A DNA stretch of 64,000 bases, from the NCBI GenBank assembly GCA_014163555.1, contig JACJGO010000005.1:248001-312000 (forward strand), in the 5' to 3' direction. Positions 1 through 9,328 of the stretch are shown piece by piece. The position numbers and the translations under genes were made by a program. The stretch's first letter is position 1; every line of letters begins with the position of its first letter. The DNA is from Flavisolibacter longurius (GTDB taxonomy: Bacteria > Bacteroidota > Bacteroidia > Chitinophagales > Chitinophagaceae). The notes beneath the pieces were generated by a model. The model had not been told where the DNA came from and made no database searches. It worked only from the letters and a program-made list of their open reading frames with translations.

Positions 1-188
1 CCGGCAACCTGGACGCTGAAACCAGCGACAAAATAGTTTCCATGCTTTTTGACCTGAACCGCGAAAGAGGCACGACTCTCGTGTTGGTGACACACGACAT
101 GGAGCTGGCGTCCAAAACCGGGCGGATTGTTCGGATCAAAGGCGGCAAAATCATTTCTGATGAACCCGTAATGACGCCAGTACCCTAA
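1..188 (+). CDS. ABC transporter ATP-binding protein, C-terminal fragment
   Basis: Only the last 61 codons are present, read from base 3 to a TAA at 186-188; the gene starts outside the window. The visible end has GNLDAETS, the end of a Walker B/D-loop region (D-loop normally N/S-LD), then TLVLVTHDMELA, the H-loop with its switch histidine, and a basic C-terminal tail. This is the typical LolD/MacB-type (YbbA-like) ATPase end. An FtsX-family permease begins 18 bases later, so the two probably form one exporter or lipoprotein-release type complex at the inner membrane. The substrate cannot be read from the sequence. Confidence 0.9.
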   Translation, partial: GNLDAETSDKIVSMLFDLNRERGTTLVLVTHDMELASKTGRIVRIKGGKIISDEPVMTPVP

Positions 189-206
189 CCAGAAGAGAAG
201 AATCAT

Positions 207-2747
207 ATGAAACAAAATGGATTGAATTTTAGCTGGCTGGCACAAATGGCCTGGCGGGACAGTCGCAAAAACCGTTCGCGGTTGCTTCTCTTTATTGCTT
301 CGATCGTGATTGGCATAGCGGCGCTGGTAGCCATCGATTCACTTTCGCATAACCTTCGCCGTGAGATCGACCTGCAGGCGGCCGAATTGCTGGGTGCCGA
401 CCTTGAAATCAGTAACCGGCGCCCATACACGGAAGCGCAAATGCAATTGATTGATTCCTTGGGAGGCAGTCGGTCCGAAGAGCGACGCTTTACTTCCATG
501 ATCCTGTTTCCCAAAAACAACGGCACACGCATTATTGAAGTTAGGGCACTCGGCGGCGGTTTTCCTTATTATGGTGAACTCAACACCGAACCTAAAACAG
601 CCGCAAGAACCTTCCAGAACAATATGCAGGCATTGGTGGATCAAACGCTGATGCTGCAGTTTGGCGCCAGCGTTGGCGATTCCGTTCGGGTGGGAAAAAC
701 AAGTTTTGCCATAGCCGGCATGCTGAAAGGAGCGCCGGGTCAAAGCGGTGTATCGGCTTCGGTTGCCCCCGTGGTGTATATCCCCTTGGCTGCACTGCCG
801 CAAACAGGGTTGGAACAAAAAGGTAGCCGCATCAACTACCGGTATTATCTAAAATGGGATGACCCGGTAAACATAGCGGCTGTGGAAAAACGCATTGAAG
901 GCCCTTTTGAACTGGAAGGCATCAACTGGGATACGGTGGAATCGCAAAAAGAAGATACGTCGCGGTCCTTTCGCGATGTGATCCGCTTTCTTTCGCTGGT
1001 GGCTTTTATTGCCCTTTTGCTCGGTTGCATCGGCGTCGCCAGTGCCATCCAGATTTATATCCGGGAAAAAATCAGCACCATTGCGGTTTTGCGCTGCCTG
1101 GGAGCAACGGCCACGCAGGCATTTTTTATCTACCTGATTCAGATCGTAGCCATTGGCTTATTGGGATCCGTTCTTGGAGCGCTATTGGGAACTCTTGTGC
1201 AGCAGGCCTTGCCCGTAGTATTGAAAGACCTGCTACCGGTTGCCGTTTCCACCAGCATTTCCTGGCCTTCCATTATACAGGGAATTGTTTTGGGTGTAGT
1301 GATAGCGGTTCTTTTTGCCTTGCTGCCGCTCCTTTCCATCCGGAAAATTTCGCCCCTGAATACCTTGCGGATTTCCTTCCAGCAAAGCAGTGCGGGAAAG
1401 GACCCTGTGAAATGGCTCGTGTTCTTTCTACTGGCACTTTTTGTGGTGGGGTTTGCCTACCTGCAAGTGGAGGGCTGGCAACAGGCCATTGTTTTTACTG
1501 CAGGCGTTGCCATTTCTTTTTTGGTCTTATCAGGCATGGCAGCCTTGCTGATGTGGGTTGTCCGTAAATTCTTTCCTGTGTCGTGGAGCTTTGTGTTCCG
1601 GCAGGGTGTGGCCAACCTGTACCGCCCCAACAACCAAACCCGGATTCTCATTGTATCCATTGGCCTGGGCACTGCGCTGATCTGTACGTTGTTTTTTATT
1701 CAGGGAATTCTTCTCAACCGTGTCTCACTGGCCGCCACCGATCAGCAGCCCAATATGGTTTTGTTCGATATTCAGTCGGCGCAAAAAGACAGCGTAGTAT
1801 CCCTTGCCCGGCAACAAGGATTGCCGGCAGAAGGCACCGTACCCATTGTTACCATGCGCCTTGAAGCCATCAACGAGGTAACACCGGCAACCCTGCGTGA
1901 CGACAGTACGATCAAGATGCAACGGTGGGTATTCAGCCGTGAATACCGCGTCACGTTTCGCGACTCGCTGACAACGTCTGAAAAAGTAAAAAAGGGAGCC
2001 TGGACAGGTACGGTAAAGGAAGGGCAGCCCATATATGTTTCCCTGGAAGAAGGTTTTGCGGAACGCAACAGCATCGCCATTGGTGATACTATGCATTTTA
2101 ATGTGCAGGGTGTAGTCATGCCTACCGTTGTAGGCAGTTTGCGCAGTGTAGACTGGAACCGGATGCAAACAAACTTTCTGGTGGTATTTCCGAAGGGTGT
2201 GCTGGAGGAGGCGCCGCAGTTTCATGTGTTACTGACCCGTGTTCCTTCGGTGGAAGCTTCGGCACGTTTTCAACAGGCGGTGGTGCAACAGTTTCCGAAT
2301 ATTTCCATTATCGATCTGGGGTTGGTGCTTTCGATTCTGAATGACATCATGGACAAAATTGGGTTTGTGATTCGCTTTATGGCAGGCTTCAGCATTCTTA
2401 CCGGACTCATAGTACTCATCGCTTCGGTTTTGATCAGCAAGTACCAGCGTATCCAGGAGAACGTGTTGTTGCGAACCCTCGGCGCACAAAGCCGGCAGAT
2501 TTTTATCATTACAGCACTGGAATATTTTATCCTGGGTGCAATGGCTGCCGCTACGGGTATTCTGTTGGCAGCCGGCAGTAGCTGGGCCCTTGCTGAATTT
2601 ATGTTTGAAACAAGCTTCACGCCTCAAGCCCTTCCGGTTTTGATTGTGTTTTTGGCTGTTTGCCTGGTAACGGTTGCCATTGGGCTTTTAAACAGCCGCT
2701 CCGCCCTGCAGCGGCCGCCGCTTGAGATTCTGCGACAAGAAGTGTAA
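207..2747 (+). CDS. FtsX/MacB-type ABC transporter permease (YbbP-like)
   Basis: 846 residues. A purine-rich AGAAGAGAAG lies just before the ATG. The chain shows an N-terminal membrane segment (about 24-44), a soluble extracytoplasmic domain (about 50-255), several membrane segments between about 260 and 505, a second soluble domain (about 515-710) and three final membrane helices (about 720-830). This duplicated FtsX layout of about 10 helices is that of YbbP-like permeases. The sequence IREKISTIAVLRCLGAT matches the cytoplasmic coupling region of this family. It follows the ATPase end by 18 bases, so both are likely co-transcribed. The transported substrate is unknown; YbbAP-type transporters are often next to esterases, but none is adjacent here. 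Confidence 0.92.
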   Translation: MKQNGLNFSWLAQMAWRDSRKNRSRLLLFIASIVIGIAALVAIDSLSHNLRREIDLQAAELLGADLEISNRRPYTEAQMQLIDSLGGSRSEERRFTSMILFPKNNGTRIIEVRALGGGFPYYGELNTEPKTAARTFQNNMQALVDQTLMLQFGASVGDSVRVGKTSFAIAGMLKGAPGQSGVSASVAPVVYIPLAALPQTGLEQKGSRINYRYYLKWDDPVNIAAVEKRIEGPFELEGINWDTVESQKEDTSRSFRDVIRFLSLVAFIALLLGCIGVASAIQIYIREKISTIAVLRCLGATATQAFFIYLIQIVAIGLLGSVLGALLGTLVQQALPVVLKDLLPVAVSTSISWPSIIQGIVLGVVIAVLFALLPLLSIRKISPLNTLRISFQQSSAGKDPVKWLVFFLLALFVVGFAYLQVEGWQQAIVFTAGVAISFLVLSGMAALLMWVVRKFFPVSWSFVFRQGVANLYRPNNQTRILIVSIGLGTALICTLFFIQGILLNRVSLAATDQQPNMVLFDIQSAQKDSVVSLARQQGLPAEGTVPIVTMRLEAINEVTPATLRDDSTIKMQRWVFSREYRVTFRDSLTTSEKVKKGAWTGTVKEGQPIYVSLEEGFAERNSIAIGDTMHFNVQGVVMPTVVGSLRSVDWNRMQTNFLVVFPKGVLEEAPQFHVLLTRVPSVEASARFQQAVVQQFPNISIIDLGLVLSILNDIMDKIGFVIRFMAGFSILTGLIVLIASVLISKYQRIQENVLLRTLGAQSRQIFIITALEYFILGAMAAATGILLAAGSSWALAEFMFETSFTPQALPVLIVFLAVCLVTVAIGLLNSRSALQRPPLEILRQEV

Positions 2748-2757
2748 TGAAAAATAA

Positions 2758-2803
2758 AAACGATTTCACCCGCTCGTATTGATTATTGCAGGTGAAATCG
2801 TTT
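2758..2803. terminator. 13-bp perfect inverted repeat after the permease gene
   Basis: AAACGATTTCACC (2758-2770) and GGTGAAATCGTTT (2791-2803) pair perfectly across a 20-base loop, starting 10 bases after the permease stop codon. The A-run before the left arm and the TTT at the end of the right arm could serve termination in either direction. The loop is longer than in a classical intrinsic terminator, so a protein-binding role is also possible. Confidence 0.5.
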
Positions 2804-2897
2804 AGAATGCATGATCTTCCCAGGTTCGCAAGACCTGAATCGTGTTCGCAGTGGAGCAGTGAACGTGTTTATGGTATAAATGAAAATACCATTTCGT

Positions 2898-3212
2898 TTA
2901 CCCAAGGCTATTCCGCATCAGTTCAATTTTGTCAAACAATTCCGCTACACCCAATGCCGACCAGATAATAAAAAGAGCCAGTATAATTTTTACAACCAAA
3001 GGAATGGAACGGCCCGTTTTGCTTTTGATCAACCGGCCAACCGGTGGAAAGAATACAAGGGAAAGCAGTATAACAAAGATCCCGTAGCCGGCATCGTTTC
3101 CCCAGAATGTATTGATGATGCCAATGGCTAAAAAAAGCACGCCAAAAAAGATACTGATGATGTCTCCAAGAATAGAGCTGGAATTTATTGTCGCACCTGA
3201 TTTGTTTGTCAT
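2898..3212 (-). CDS. Small hypothetical membrane protein
   Basis: 104 residues. There is a polar N-terminus of about 13 residues, then three hydrophobic segments at about 15-36, 40-57 and 70-90, separated by a short basic loop (RLIKSKTGR), which suggests an inner-membrane protein. No family is recognised. It stands alone between converging and same-strand neighbours with about 150 bases of non-coding sequence on each side. Hydrophobic organisation and a clean start support a real gene; no function can be given. Confidence 0.6.
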   Translation of the reverse strand: MTNKSGATINSSSILGDIISIFFGVLFLAIGIINTFWGNDAGYGIFVILLSLVFFPPVGRLIKSKTGRSIPLVVKIILALFIIWSALGVAELFDKIELMRNSLG

Positions 3213-3363
3213 ATTTGTTTATTTACAATTATGGTATGTATTATTTGTTAGAAAGATAGTTCTCCAACTTCTTTTCTGCAATTCGAAAAAGCATTAGTAC
3301 CTATTCTTACGCAATGCTCTTCGTAGAATATTCATAATTGAAGAATCAACTATGTGCCGTTTC

Positions 3364-5073
3364 TTAATTGCTTTCTTTTGATTTCAATTTGGTGAAAGGA
3401 ATGTTACGGACAAGGGGATTACTGTACAGGAAACCGGTTACCTTTCCATTTTTGTCACGCTGGAAACGAACCGTCATCATACCCAGCATAAACGTATCCG
3501 TATCTACTGGACCTAGTTGGATTGCTTTGGCGGGATTGCGATAGAACTGCATCTGCAGGCCATTTTTTTCCGGCACCATTTCCAAAACAGAACCCATTTC
3601 GTTGCTTTCATACTGCCCGGCAAAGGCACGTAAATCCGCTTCTGTTGGGGTATACGCTTTTGCCCGGTAATAAGAGGTAACTTCTCCCTCCTTTGTTTTT
3701 ATCTCAAAGCGGTCGGCAGAAACAAACTGCAGCTCAAAGTCAGACCCCGATAAAAAGCTAGTTGAGGTGTTGCGGTTTTTAAAACGGTCGCTGCTCAGGG
3801 CCAGCAATGGACCACCGCCGGCAATCGACAGGTTGTTGTTGTTAACCGCTAAGCGCAGGGGCTGACCTGTTTTTTCATTAAAAAAAAGACCGGCCTTGTC
3901 TTTTGCATCGACTGAGATATTGTTCGCAGGTGCAGCGTCGCTTGTTTTTTTTGCGTTGCCTTCAGCCGGCAGAAAGAGGTCGAAGATGCGGGCCACAAGG
4001 GCCGAACGAGCACCACCGTCCACATTACACATCAGCGCCAGTGAAAGTCCTTGTTCGGGCAATCGGGCCAGGAGCGTACTGTAACCGGCAGCACCACCAC
4101 TGTGCCAGACGAGGGTGCCACCGCGACGAAAGGAGTCGAGCATAAGACCCCGGGCATAGCCCAGTTTTCGGCCGTTATTCAGCGTGGCGGGTTCGTGAAG
4201 TTTTTCTGTTACAAACTTTCCGAAATGCCCTTTTGCAAGGGCTTCGTTCCATAACAAGAGGTCAGCCGGCGTGCTAAGAAGGGCGCCACCACCCCCACGG
4301 TCATTCCCGATTTCGACATCGAGTTTCCAGTTGTCACCATCTTTTTTATAAGCCAGTGCACGGTTCTTTGTGATAGAGGATAAATCAGCTACGTAAGCAG
4401 TTGTCTTCATTTTGAGCGGCTCAAAAATGCGTTGACGCGTAAAGGCCGAAAACGACATCCCGCTGGTTCGGGCCACGATTTCTTTCAGCAGTACATATCC
4501 GCTGTTGGAGTAAGACCATTCCTCACCTGGTTTAAAGTTTAGCCCCTTCTGCCGAAGCGTTAAGGTCAGGGCATCCGGGTCGCCTTCCGCCAGGGGACGG
4601 ATTCCAGTCCAGTCGCGGATTCCACTGGTATGCGTAAGCAGGTGGTCAAGGGTCATCTTTTGACCATAATCGGGCAGTTCTGGGATGTATTTGTGAATGT
4701 CTTCTGTCAACGAAAGTTTTCCGTCTTCCACCAACAGCAGCAAAGAGGCTGCTACAAATTGTTTAACCACGGACCCGGCATCCAGTACTGAATTGGTGTT
4801 CAGCGCTACATTGCGTTCCAGATCGGCAGAACCATAGGCACGGTTAACCACCATCGTATCATTTTGCGAAACGGCACAAACACAGCCTGGAGCGCCTTCT
4901 GTTACCCAGTTAAAGATCTTGTCGATCTCACCTGTTTTATCCTGGGCTTGGGCAGGAAAGAACACACTAAAGCAAAGAATAACGCTGAAACACATTTTGC
5001 TGATGTCAGTGAAAACAACGCTTTTACTGTTGCCAGTCTGCATGTTTATACCTGTCGTTTCATTTTTTGTCAT
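3364..5073 (-). CDS. Secreted serine hydrolase, class C beta-lactamase / penicillin-binding protein fold
   Basis: 569 residues from the first ATG. The serine beta-lactamase-like catalytic set is visible: SVVK (S101, K104), YSN (Y188) and HSG (H324). Residues about 45-365 form this domain; the last 170 residues form a separate beta-rich domain of the type often attached to Bacteroidota beta-lactamase-related esterases. A signal peptide (MCFSVILCFSVFFPAQAQ) starts at residue 27, so translation may begin at 5043 or 4995 instead of 5073. It lies 18 bases downstream of the radical SAM gene on the same strand and is probably co-transcribed. Esterase or D-aminopeptidase activity is more likely than true antibiotic resistance; the substrate is unknown. 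Confidence 0.88.
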   Translation of the reverse strand: MTKNETTGINMQTGNSKSVVFTDISKMCFSVILCFSVFFPAQAQDKTGEIDKIFNWVTEGAPGCVCAVSQNDTMVVNRAYGSADLERNVALNTNSVLDAGSVVKQFVAASLLLLVEDGKLSLTEDIHKYIPELPDYGQKMTLDHLLTHTSGIRDWTGIRPLAEGDPDALTLTLRQKGLNFKPGEEWSYSNSGYVLLKEIVARTSGMSFSAFTRQRIFEPLKMKTTAYVADLSSITKNRALAYKKDGDNWKLDVEIGNDRGGGGALLSTPADLLLWNEALAKGHFGKFVTEKLHEPATLNNGRKLGYARGLMLDSFRRGGTLVWHSGGAAGYSTLLARLPEQGLSLALMCNVDGGARSALVARIFDLFLPAEGNAKKTSDAAPANNISVDAKDKAGLFFNEKTGQPLRLAVNNNNLSIAGGGPLLALSSDRFKNRNTSTSFLSGSDFELQFVSADRFEIKTKEGEVTSYYRAKAYTPTEADLRAFAGQYESNEMGSVLEMVPEKNGLQMQFYRNPAKAIQLGPVDTDTFMLGMMTVRFQRDKNGKVTGFLYSNPLVRNIPFTKLKSKESN

Positions 5074-5091
5074 AGATATTATATTAGATGA

Positions 5092-6579
5092 TTAAAGAAT
5101 AGTTTGTACCGGGATTGGTCTAGGCGTTTCAGCTTTCACATCAAATGGGTTTACTGATTTGCCTCCCTTTTGGTAACGACTATGCGAAACCGTTTTTGAA
5201 TTTTCTCCAGGGAAAGAGGAATTGACACCAACTGGCGGATCTGCCAGGGTTGCCAGGTCTGGGCGTTTGGTCATGTCAATTGGAAAGTTTGCCCGCAATC
5301 GTTTATACGCATAAAAGCTGTTCATAAAAAAGGAAAGGAGAAAAGCACCCCACCGCAGGGTGAACAGTCCTCGCAGAATCCTTTTAAATGCATATAGCGG
5401 CGAAAACGATTTTTTCCAAAGCGCCCTGTGCGCCTGCAGAAGCCCGGTTGCGTCCAGCTTTTTGGGTTGAAAGGCAACATTGTAACCGTTGTAAAAATTC
5501 CAGCCTCTTTCCTCAAGGATGCGCTCTTCCGCTTTAAGCTTTGAATAGATCGCCGTTCCGCGAAATGGAGTCATAATGCTGAGAAACGGCACGTCGATCC
5601 CGGTTGCCATCAACTGGTCGGCCATGTTGACTATACTTTTTTCATCATCGTGATCAAAACCGGCAATAAAGCCGGCCATCACCGCGATGCCACGCTTCCT
5701 GATTGCTGTCACCGCCTCTTTGTATTGAGCAATTTTGTTTTGCCGCTTGTTGGCATCGGCCAGCGATTCCACGCCGAACGATTCAATGCCTAAAAAAACC
5801 CCGATGCAGCCGGATGCTTTCATAAGGTCGAGCAATTCGGGATCTTTGGCAATGTCCATGCTGGCTTGTGTGAGCCACCATTTTTTCAAGGGTATCATGG
5901 CTGTCAACAGTTGCCGGATGTAAGGACGACGAATCGTTAAATTGTCATCCCAAAACCAGACAATCTTCCGCTGCCACCAATGCGGAAACCGGTCATAGGA
6001 TGCATCGCGGATCACATCTTCGACAGGGCGCAAGCGGAAACCAGGGTTGAGCAAAGGCACGGTACAAAATGAACAGGAAAAAGGACAACCGCGGGTTGCC
6101 TGGATCACTTTTTTGACAAAAAACCGGTTGGGGAGAAGATCGTAGCGAGGCGTCGGCAGATTCAGCATGTCACAAGGCGTTCCGGCATAGGAGCGTTTTA
6201 GTTGGTCATTTGCAAGGTCATCTAACAGCGTCGGCCAAACGTTTTCGGCTTCGCCGGTAACGATGGCATCAAAATAACGAAGGGCCTCTTCAACACAATA
6301 AGTAACATGGGGTCCGCCGGCGACAACCGTTTTTCCCCGTTTTTTAAATTCAACCGCCAGGTTATAAGCCGCATGCGCAAAGCCACTGAAAAAAGAAATG
6401 GCCACCAGGTCAGCATCTGTATCCAGTTTTATAGCATCTACCTGCTGGTGAAAGACACGCACTTCATGCGGTGCAGGTGTTATGGCAGCGAGGTGAATGC
6501 CTGTTATAGGTGGAACAAAATCCCGTTCATGTCCGTATTCATACCGCTGCACATAGGCGATAATGATATCAATTTTCAT
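5092..6579 (-). CDS. B12-binding-domain radical SAM protein
   Basis: 495 residues from the ATG at 6579; an in-frame ATG at 6612 would add 11 residues. The N-terminal part (about 1-140) resembles a cobalamin-binding Rossmann domain ([17 protein letters not shown]). The radical SAM core follows, with CPFSCSFC giving the CX3CX2C ligands for a 4Fe-4S cluster at about residue 165. GIES and [12 protein letters not shown] are typical later core motifs. Such proteins commonly carry out methylations or other radical modifications of lipids or natural products, but the tail (about 380-495, with a hydrophobic stretch around [15 protein letters not shown]) does not identify the substrate. The serine hydrolase 18 bases downstream is the only obvious partner. 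Confidence 0.9.
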   Translation of the reverse strand: MKIDIIIAYVQRYEYGHERDFVPPITGIHLAAITPAPHEVRVFHQQVDAIKLDTDADLVAISFFSGFAHAAYNLAVEFKKRGKTVVAGGPHVTYCVEEALRYFDAIVTGEAENVWPTLLDDLANDQLKRSYAGTPCDMLNLPTPRYDLLPNRFFVKKVIQATRGCPFSCSFCTVPLLNPGFRLRPVEDVIRDASYDRFPHWWQRKIVWFWDDNLTIRRPYIRQLLTAMIPLKKWWLTQASMDIAKDPELLDLMKASGCIGVFLGIESFGVESLADANKRQNKIAQYKEAVTAIRKRGIAVMAGFIAGFDHDDEKSIVNMADQLMATGIDVPFLSIMTPFRGTAIYSKLKAEERILEERGWNFYNGYNVAFQPKKLDATGLLQAHRALWKKSFSPLYAFKRILRGLFTLRWGAFLLSFFMNSFYAYKRLRANFPIDMTKRPDLATLADPPVGVNSSFPGENSKTVSHSRYQKGGKSVNPFDVKAETPRPIPVQTIL

Positions 6580-6703
6580 TGCTTTGTATTGTTTGGATAA
6601 AGTGATAGCCATTACCTGATTGTTTTATCAGGCAATACGGCAAAACAGACCTAGACCCGGTCATGGGTGATCACGAAAACGAGTTCACCCAAGCCCCGGA
6701 AGG

Positions 6704-7948
6704 CTAGTCAAATCCGAAAATGAAAGGAAATAGAACGGTGACCACCAGGGCCCACACAAAATAAAAAGGAAGGAAAAAGGCAATGACCTTACCTACCCCG
6801 CTAACATCAGAACTTCTGAATAGTACGCGGAACAATTGCAACGTTACCAGCAGCAAATTAGCGAGAATGAGCACATTGCTTCCAAGCACGGCAGCCCGGT
6901 TTGGCGTTAATCCCCACTCCGAAATGCGAAACAATATGGCGGAAAGTGCAATGCAATTGACAAGAATAGTGACGGCTGATAAGAGGAGCAGAATCCAAAC
7001 TTCAGCCTTGCTTTTTGTGGTCCGGGTGCTTTCGGCTACCGAAAAAAAGATAAGGGCCATCACACCAACCAAGAGGATATTAAAGATCAGAAGGAACTCA
7101 CGGTTATTGTACGGATCCTGCCCGGAATACGCCATAGCGACGAGGTAAACTACCAGCATCACCAGCACCAGCGGACTGAAAATTCGGGCAATGACCGGTG
7201 ATACCTTGCCCACCAACTGCGGGTTGGTTTGTGTTAAATACGTTGCTGCAATGGGTACGGCCGCGGCACCAAATACAGCAATGTTCTGCATGTAAAATTC
7301 TTCGATGCGGAAACCGATCAGAGAGAACAATCCGATCGTGATACCTGTAAGTATGCCACCTGCAATGACAATCAAAGCCGACATGACCACCAGGTCGCCG
7401 TTGTATTTCAGGTAGGCCAGTCGCTTATCACTGTCGTTTCCGGCTTCGCCTACAAACGCAAAGCCCAGCACCGACCATAGAACAACAAGAAAATGCACAC
7501 AGGATAAGGCCAGTGTATCGCTTTGCCTGTAATCCGGCAGCGCATTTATGAACGCCAGCCCGGCAAGTGAAATGCCTGCAATAAAGAACACCTTGCTCCT
7601 TGACAATTTATTCTTCCAGGCAAAAAAGGCCATCAGCACCGGGAAGATGATAAAGCCGATGTTCCGGGCATAAAAAAACTCGGGGTCCCAGCTAAAAATA
7701 TCCGGGAGCTTGGCAATTGTACCTGCCAGCACTGCTCCCAAAATGACAAACAACAATTCATTCTGCGAACCCCAATTGATCTCATTGCCATCATAACGCA
7801 ACCGCTCTTTCCAGAAGGCCGCCAGCGTACTGTCCTCCAGCTCGGGATAGAGTTGGTTGAATTCACGCTTGAAGGTGAGCTTGTTGGACCGGTACATTTT
7901 TTCGAGTTGCGCCGGATCGTTCAGGTGGGCGAGAATTTCGTTTTTCAT
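6704..7948 (-). CDS. Polytopic membrane protein resembling DUF4153
   Basis: 414 residues. A soluble N-terminal part of about 60 residues (MKNEILAHLNDPAQLEKMY) is followed by about 10 hydrophobic segments spread over residues 65-412. The overall plan and length resemble DUF4153-type proteins of Bacteroidota; this is a family impression, not a motif match. It is the last gene of a minus-strand series (9328 to 6704) that contains a winged-helix regulator, and it starts 54 bases after the preceding small membrane protein. Function unknown. Confidence 0.75.
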   Translation of the reverse strand: MKNEILAHLNDPAQLEKMYRSNKLTFKREFNQLYPELEDSTLAAFWKERLRYDGNEINWGSQNELLFVILGAVLAGTIAKLPDIFSWDPEFFYARNIGFIIFPVLMAFFAWKNKLSRSKVFFIAGISLAGLAFINALPDYRQSDTLALSCVHFLVVLWSVLGFAFVGEAGNDSDKRLAYLKYNGDLVVMSALIVIAGGILTGITIGLFSLIGFRIEEFYMQNIAVFGAAAVPIAATYLTQTNPQLVGKVSPVIARIFSPLVLVMLVVYLVAMAYSGQDPYNNREFLLIFNILLVGVMALIFFSVAESTRTTKSKAEVWILLLLSAVTILVNCIALSAILFRISEWGLTPNRAAVLGSNVLILANLLLVTLQLFRVLFRSSDVSGVGKVIAFFLPFYFVWALVVTVLFPFIFGFD

Positions 7949-8002
7949 GCCAGTATAATTTAAAATTTTTGTCGGAAATGTTTCCCAGGATTTTTATTTT
8001 TT

Positions 8003-8341
8003 TTAATTCCACATGGTTCCGTTCAGGCCCAAAACGGTGCCCAGCCAAAGAGCAATAACATAACCGAACAGGCTGAGTAAAACCGCCAGCGCCTTGATCC
8101 AGCCGCCCTGGTAGCGCAAATGGTCCATAAAGTAATAAAACACACCCCCCATAGCACCGGCAATGGGAACAATAACCAAAGGTTTTACGATCCAGAACTT
8201 TGGCCATTCGGGATTGGGCTCTCCGGCGCCATACAGGAATATGGAAATAAGAACGAAGGCTATGCCTGCACCTTGCAGCATTCGTTTGCTGAGGGAGGCC
8301 GAATGAATGGAAGCGGTTGTGGTGTTTTTCTGTTGTGACAT
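8003..8341 (-). CDS. Small hypothetical membrane protein
   Basis: 112 residues with three or four hydrophobic stretches (about 22-40, 50-70, 82-105) and a polar, Ser/Thr-rich N-terminus. No family was recognised with certainty. The gene lies between the winged-helix regulator and the DUF4153-like gene on the same strand. An ACTTTG-N5-CAAAGT inverted repeat sits 42-58 bases upstream of its start and matches a site in front of the first gene of the cluster, so it may be controlled by the regulator. Confidence 0.7.
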   Translation of the reverse strand: MSQQKNTTTASIHSASLSKRMLQGAGIAFVLISIFLYGAGEPNPEWPKFWIVKPLVIVPIAGAMGGVFYYFMDHLRYQGGWIKALAVLLSLFGYVIALWLGTVLGLNGTMWN

Positions 8342-8382
8342 ATTGCTTTATTTTCTTATTATTAAATTTCTTTTTTGAAAGA

Positions 8383-8399
8383 ACTTTGCATTTCAAAGT
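8383..8399. promoter_or_regulatory. Candidate operator, copy 2 (ACTTTG-N5-CAAAGT)
   Basis: Perfect 6-bp inverted arms ACTTTG and CAAAGT are separated by CATTT. The site lies between the stop of the winged-helix gene (8415) and the start of the small membrane protein (8341). The same pattern occurs at 9337-9352 upstream of the first gene of the cluster. That it binds the winged-helix protein encoded between the two sites is an inference. Confidence 0.5.
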
Positions 8400-8414
8400 A
8401 TTAAGGCAAAAAAT

Positions 8415-8714
8415 TTACCGGTGAGACTGTATTATTTTTTCCAGGGCTTTTAAGTGATCATTGAAGGCCTTTTTGCCCTGCTCCGTGATGAAATATTTTG
8501 TATTGGGTTTGCGGCCGACAAATGCTTTTTCTACACCAATGAATTCTTCTTTTTCCAATCCTTTCAGGTGACTGGCCAGGTTGCCATCGGTCACATCCAG
8601 GTATTCTTTCAACGAATTAAAATCCAAGCGGTCGTTGACGGCCAGCGCCGACATTATGCCAATGCGTATCCGGCTCTCAAATGCTTTATGTAGACCATTG
8701 ATCGACAACATCAC
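8415..8714 (-). CDS. Winged-helix transcriptional regulator (HTH_34 type)
   Basis: 99 residues, the usual length for these single-domain regulators. ESRIRIGIMSALAVNDRLDF followed by LKEYLDVTDGNLASHLKGLE gives the helix-turn-helix, and KAFVGRKPNTKYFITEQGK gives the wing. No effector domain is present. Its start overlaps the stop of the upstream membrane protein in an ATGA (8711-8714), so the pair is translationally coupled. In Bacteroidota such regulators usually sit beside small membrane proteins they probably control. Two matching inverted repeats flank this two-gene unit and are candidate operators. Confidence 0.88.
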   Translation of the reverse strand: MMLSINGLHKAFESRIRIGIMSALAVNDRLDFNSLKEYLDVTDGNLASHLKGLEKEEFIGVEKAFVGRKPNTKYFITEQGKKAFNDHLKALEKIIQSHR

Positions 8715-9328
8715 CGTTCGTACTTATTGTGTATGTAAATGCCGTATCCAATATGAACAAGGCCAAAACCCAGGGCCCACAGCAATAAGCTCCAGGGAAT
8801 AAAATAAGCGCCGATCAGACCCAAAGCCACCTGGATAAGTCCAAGGTATTTTACATCCTCATAGGTAAACTTACTGGCGCTGAATAGGGCCAGGCCATAA
8901 AATATGAGGGTAGTGGGGGCAACCAGTCCCACCAGGTCTTTTGCTATAAATATGAGGGCCAAAAAACCACCGGCCACCAACGGAACCGCCATACTGCCCA
9001 GCAGACGACGGGAGGTAGCGTTCCAAACTTTCTCGCCCTTTTTGTTGGCGTTTTTAGAGGAAAGCGAAATGGCGGTGCCAATCGCCAACAGGAGAATAGA
9101 AACGGCCAGGAAAATAACATTCAACAGGCTGGAGTTCCCGTTGCCGGCACGGTAGTCGATGACATCCGGGTGAAAATCAAACACCGCGTAAGCGATGTAA
9201 GCACCTGCCAGGGCATAAATTCCTGCCATAATACCGGCCCAGCCGGAAAGCGACAGAAATTTTGTAGACCGTTCCATCATGGACCGGATCTCCGCTATGT
9301 CCCGAATATACTCCTGTTCTTCCTTCAT
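8711..9328 (-). CDS. Hypothetical membrane protein coupled to winged-helix regulator
   Basis: 205 residues. A soluble N-terminal helix (KEEQEYIRDIAEIRSMMERS) precedes about six hydrophobic segments: about 28-48, 70-90, 108-125, 130-150, 158-170 and 175-195. It overlaps the regulator gene by four bases. Proteins of this shape are common partners of HTH_34 regulators in Bacteroidota, but their role is not established. The promoter region contains a good Bacteroidota-type promoter with an inverted repeat over the -7 box, suggesting repression by the co-encoded regulator. Confidence 0.8.
   Translation of the reverse strand: MKEEQEYIRDIAEIRSMMERSTKFLSLSGWAGIMAGIYALAGAYIAYAVFDFHPDVIDYRAGNGNSSLLNVIFLAVSILLLAIGTAISLSSKNANKKGEKVWNATSRRLLGSMAVPLVAGGFLALIFIAKDLVGLVAPTTLIFYGLALFSASKFTYEDVKYLGLIQVALGLIGAYFIPWSLLLWALGFGLVHIGYGIYIHNKYER

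Noticed and set aside
2810-2880. Short hairpins with a GGTTCG-like sequence, considered as a tRNA
   Set aside because: No acceptor stem or anticodon arm could be built; only small local inverted repeats.
3364-5073. Antibiotic resistance beta-lactamase
   Set aside because: The catalytic set is shared by many esterases and peptidases, and the extra C-terminal domain and neighbours do not point to resistance.
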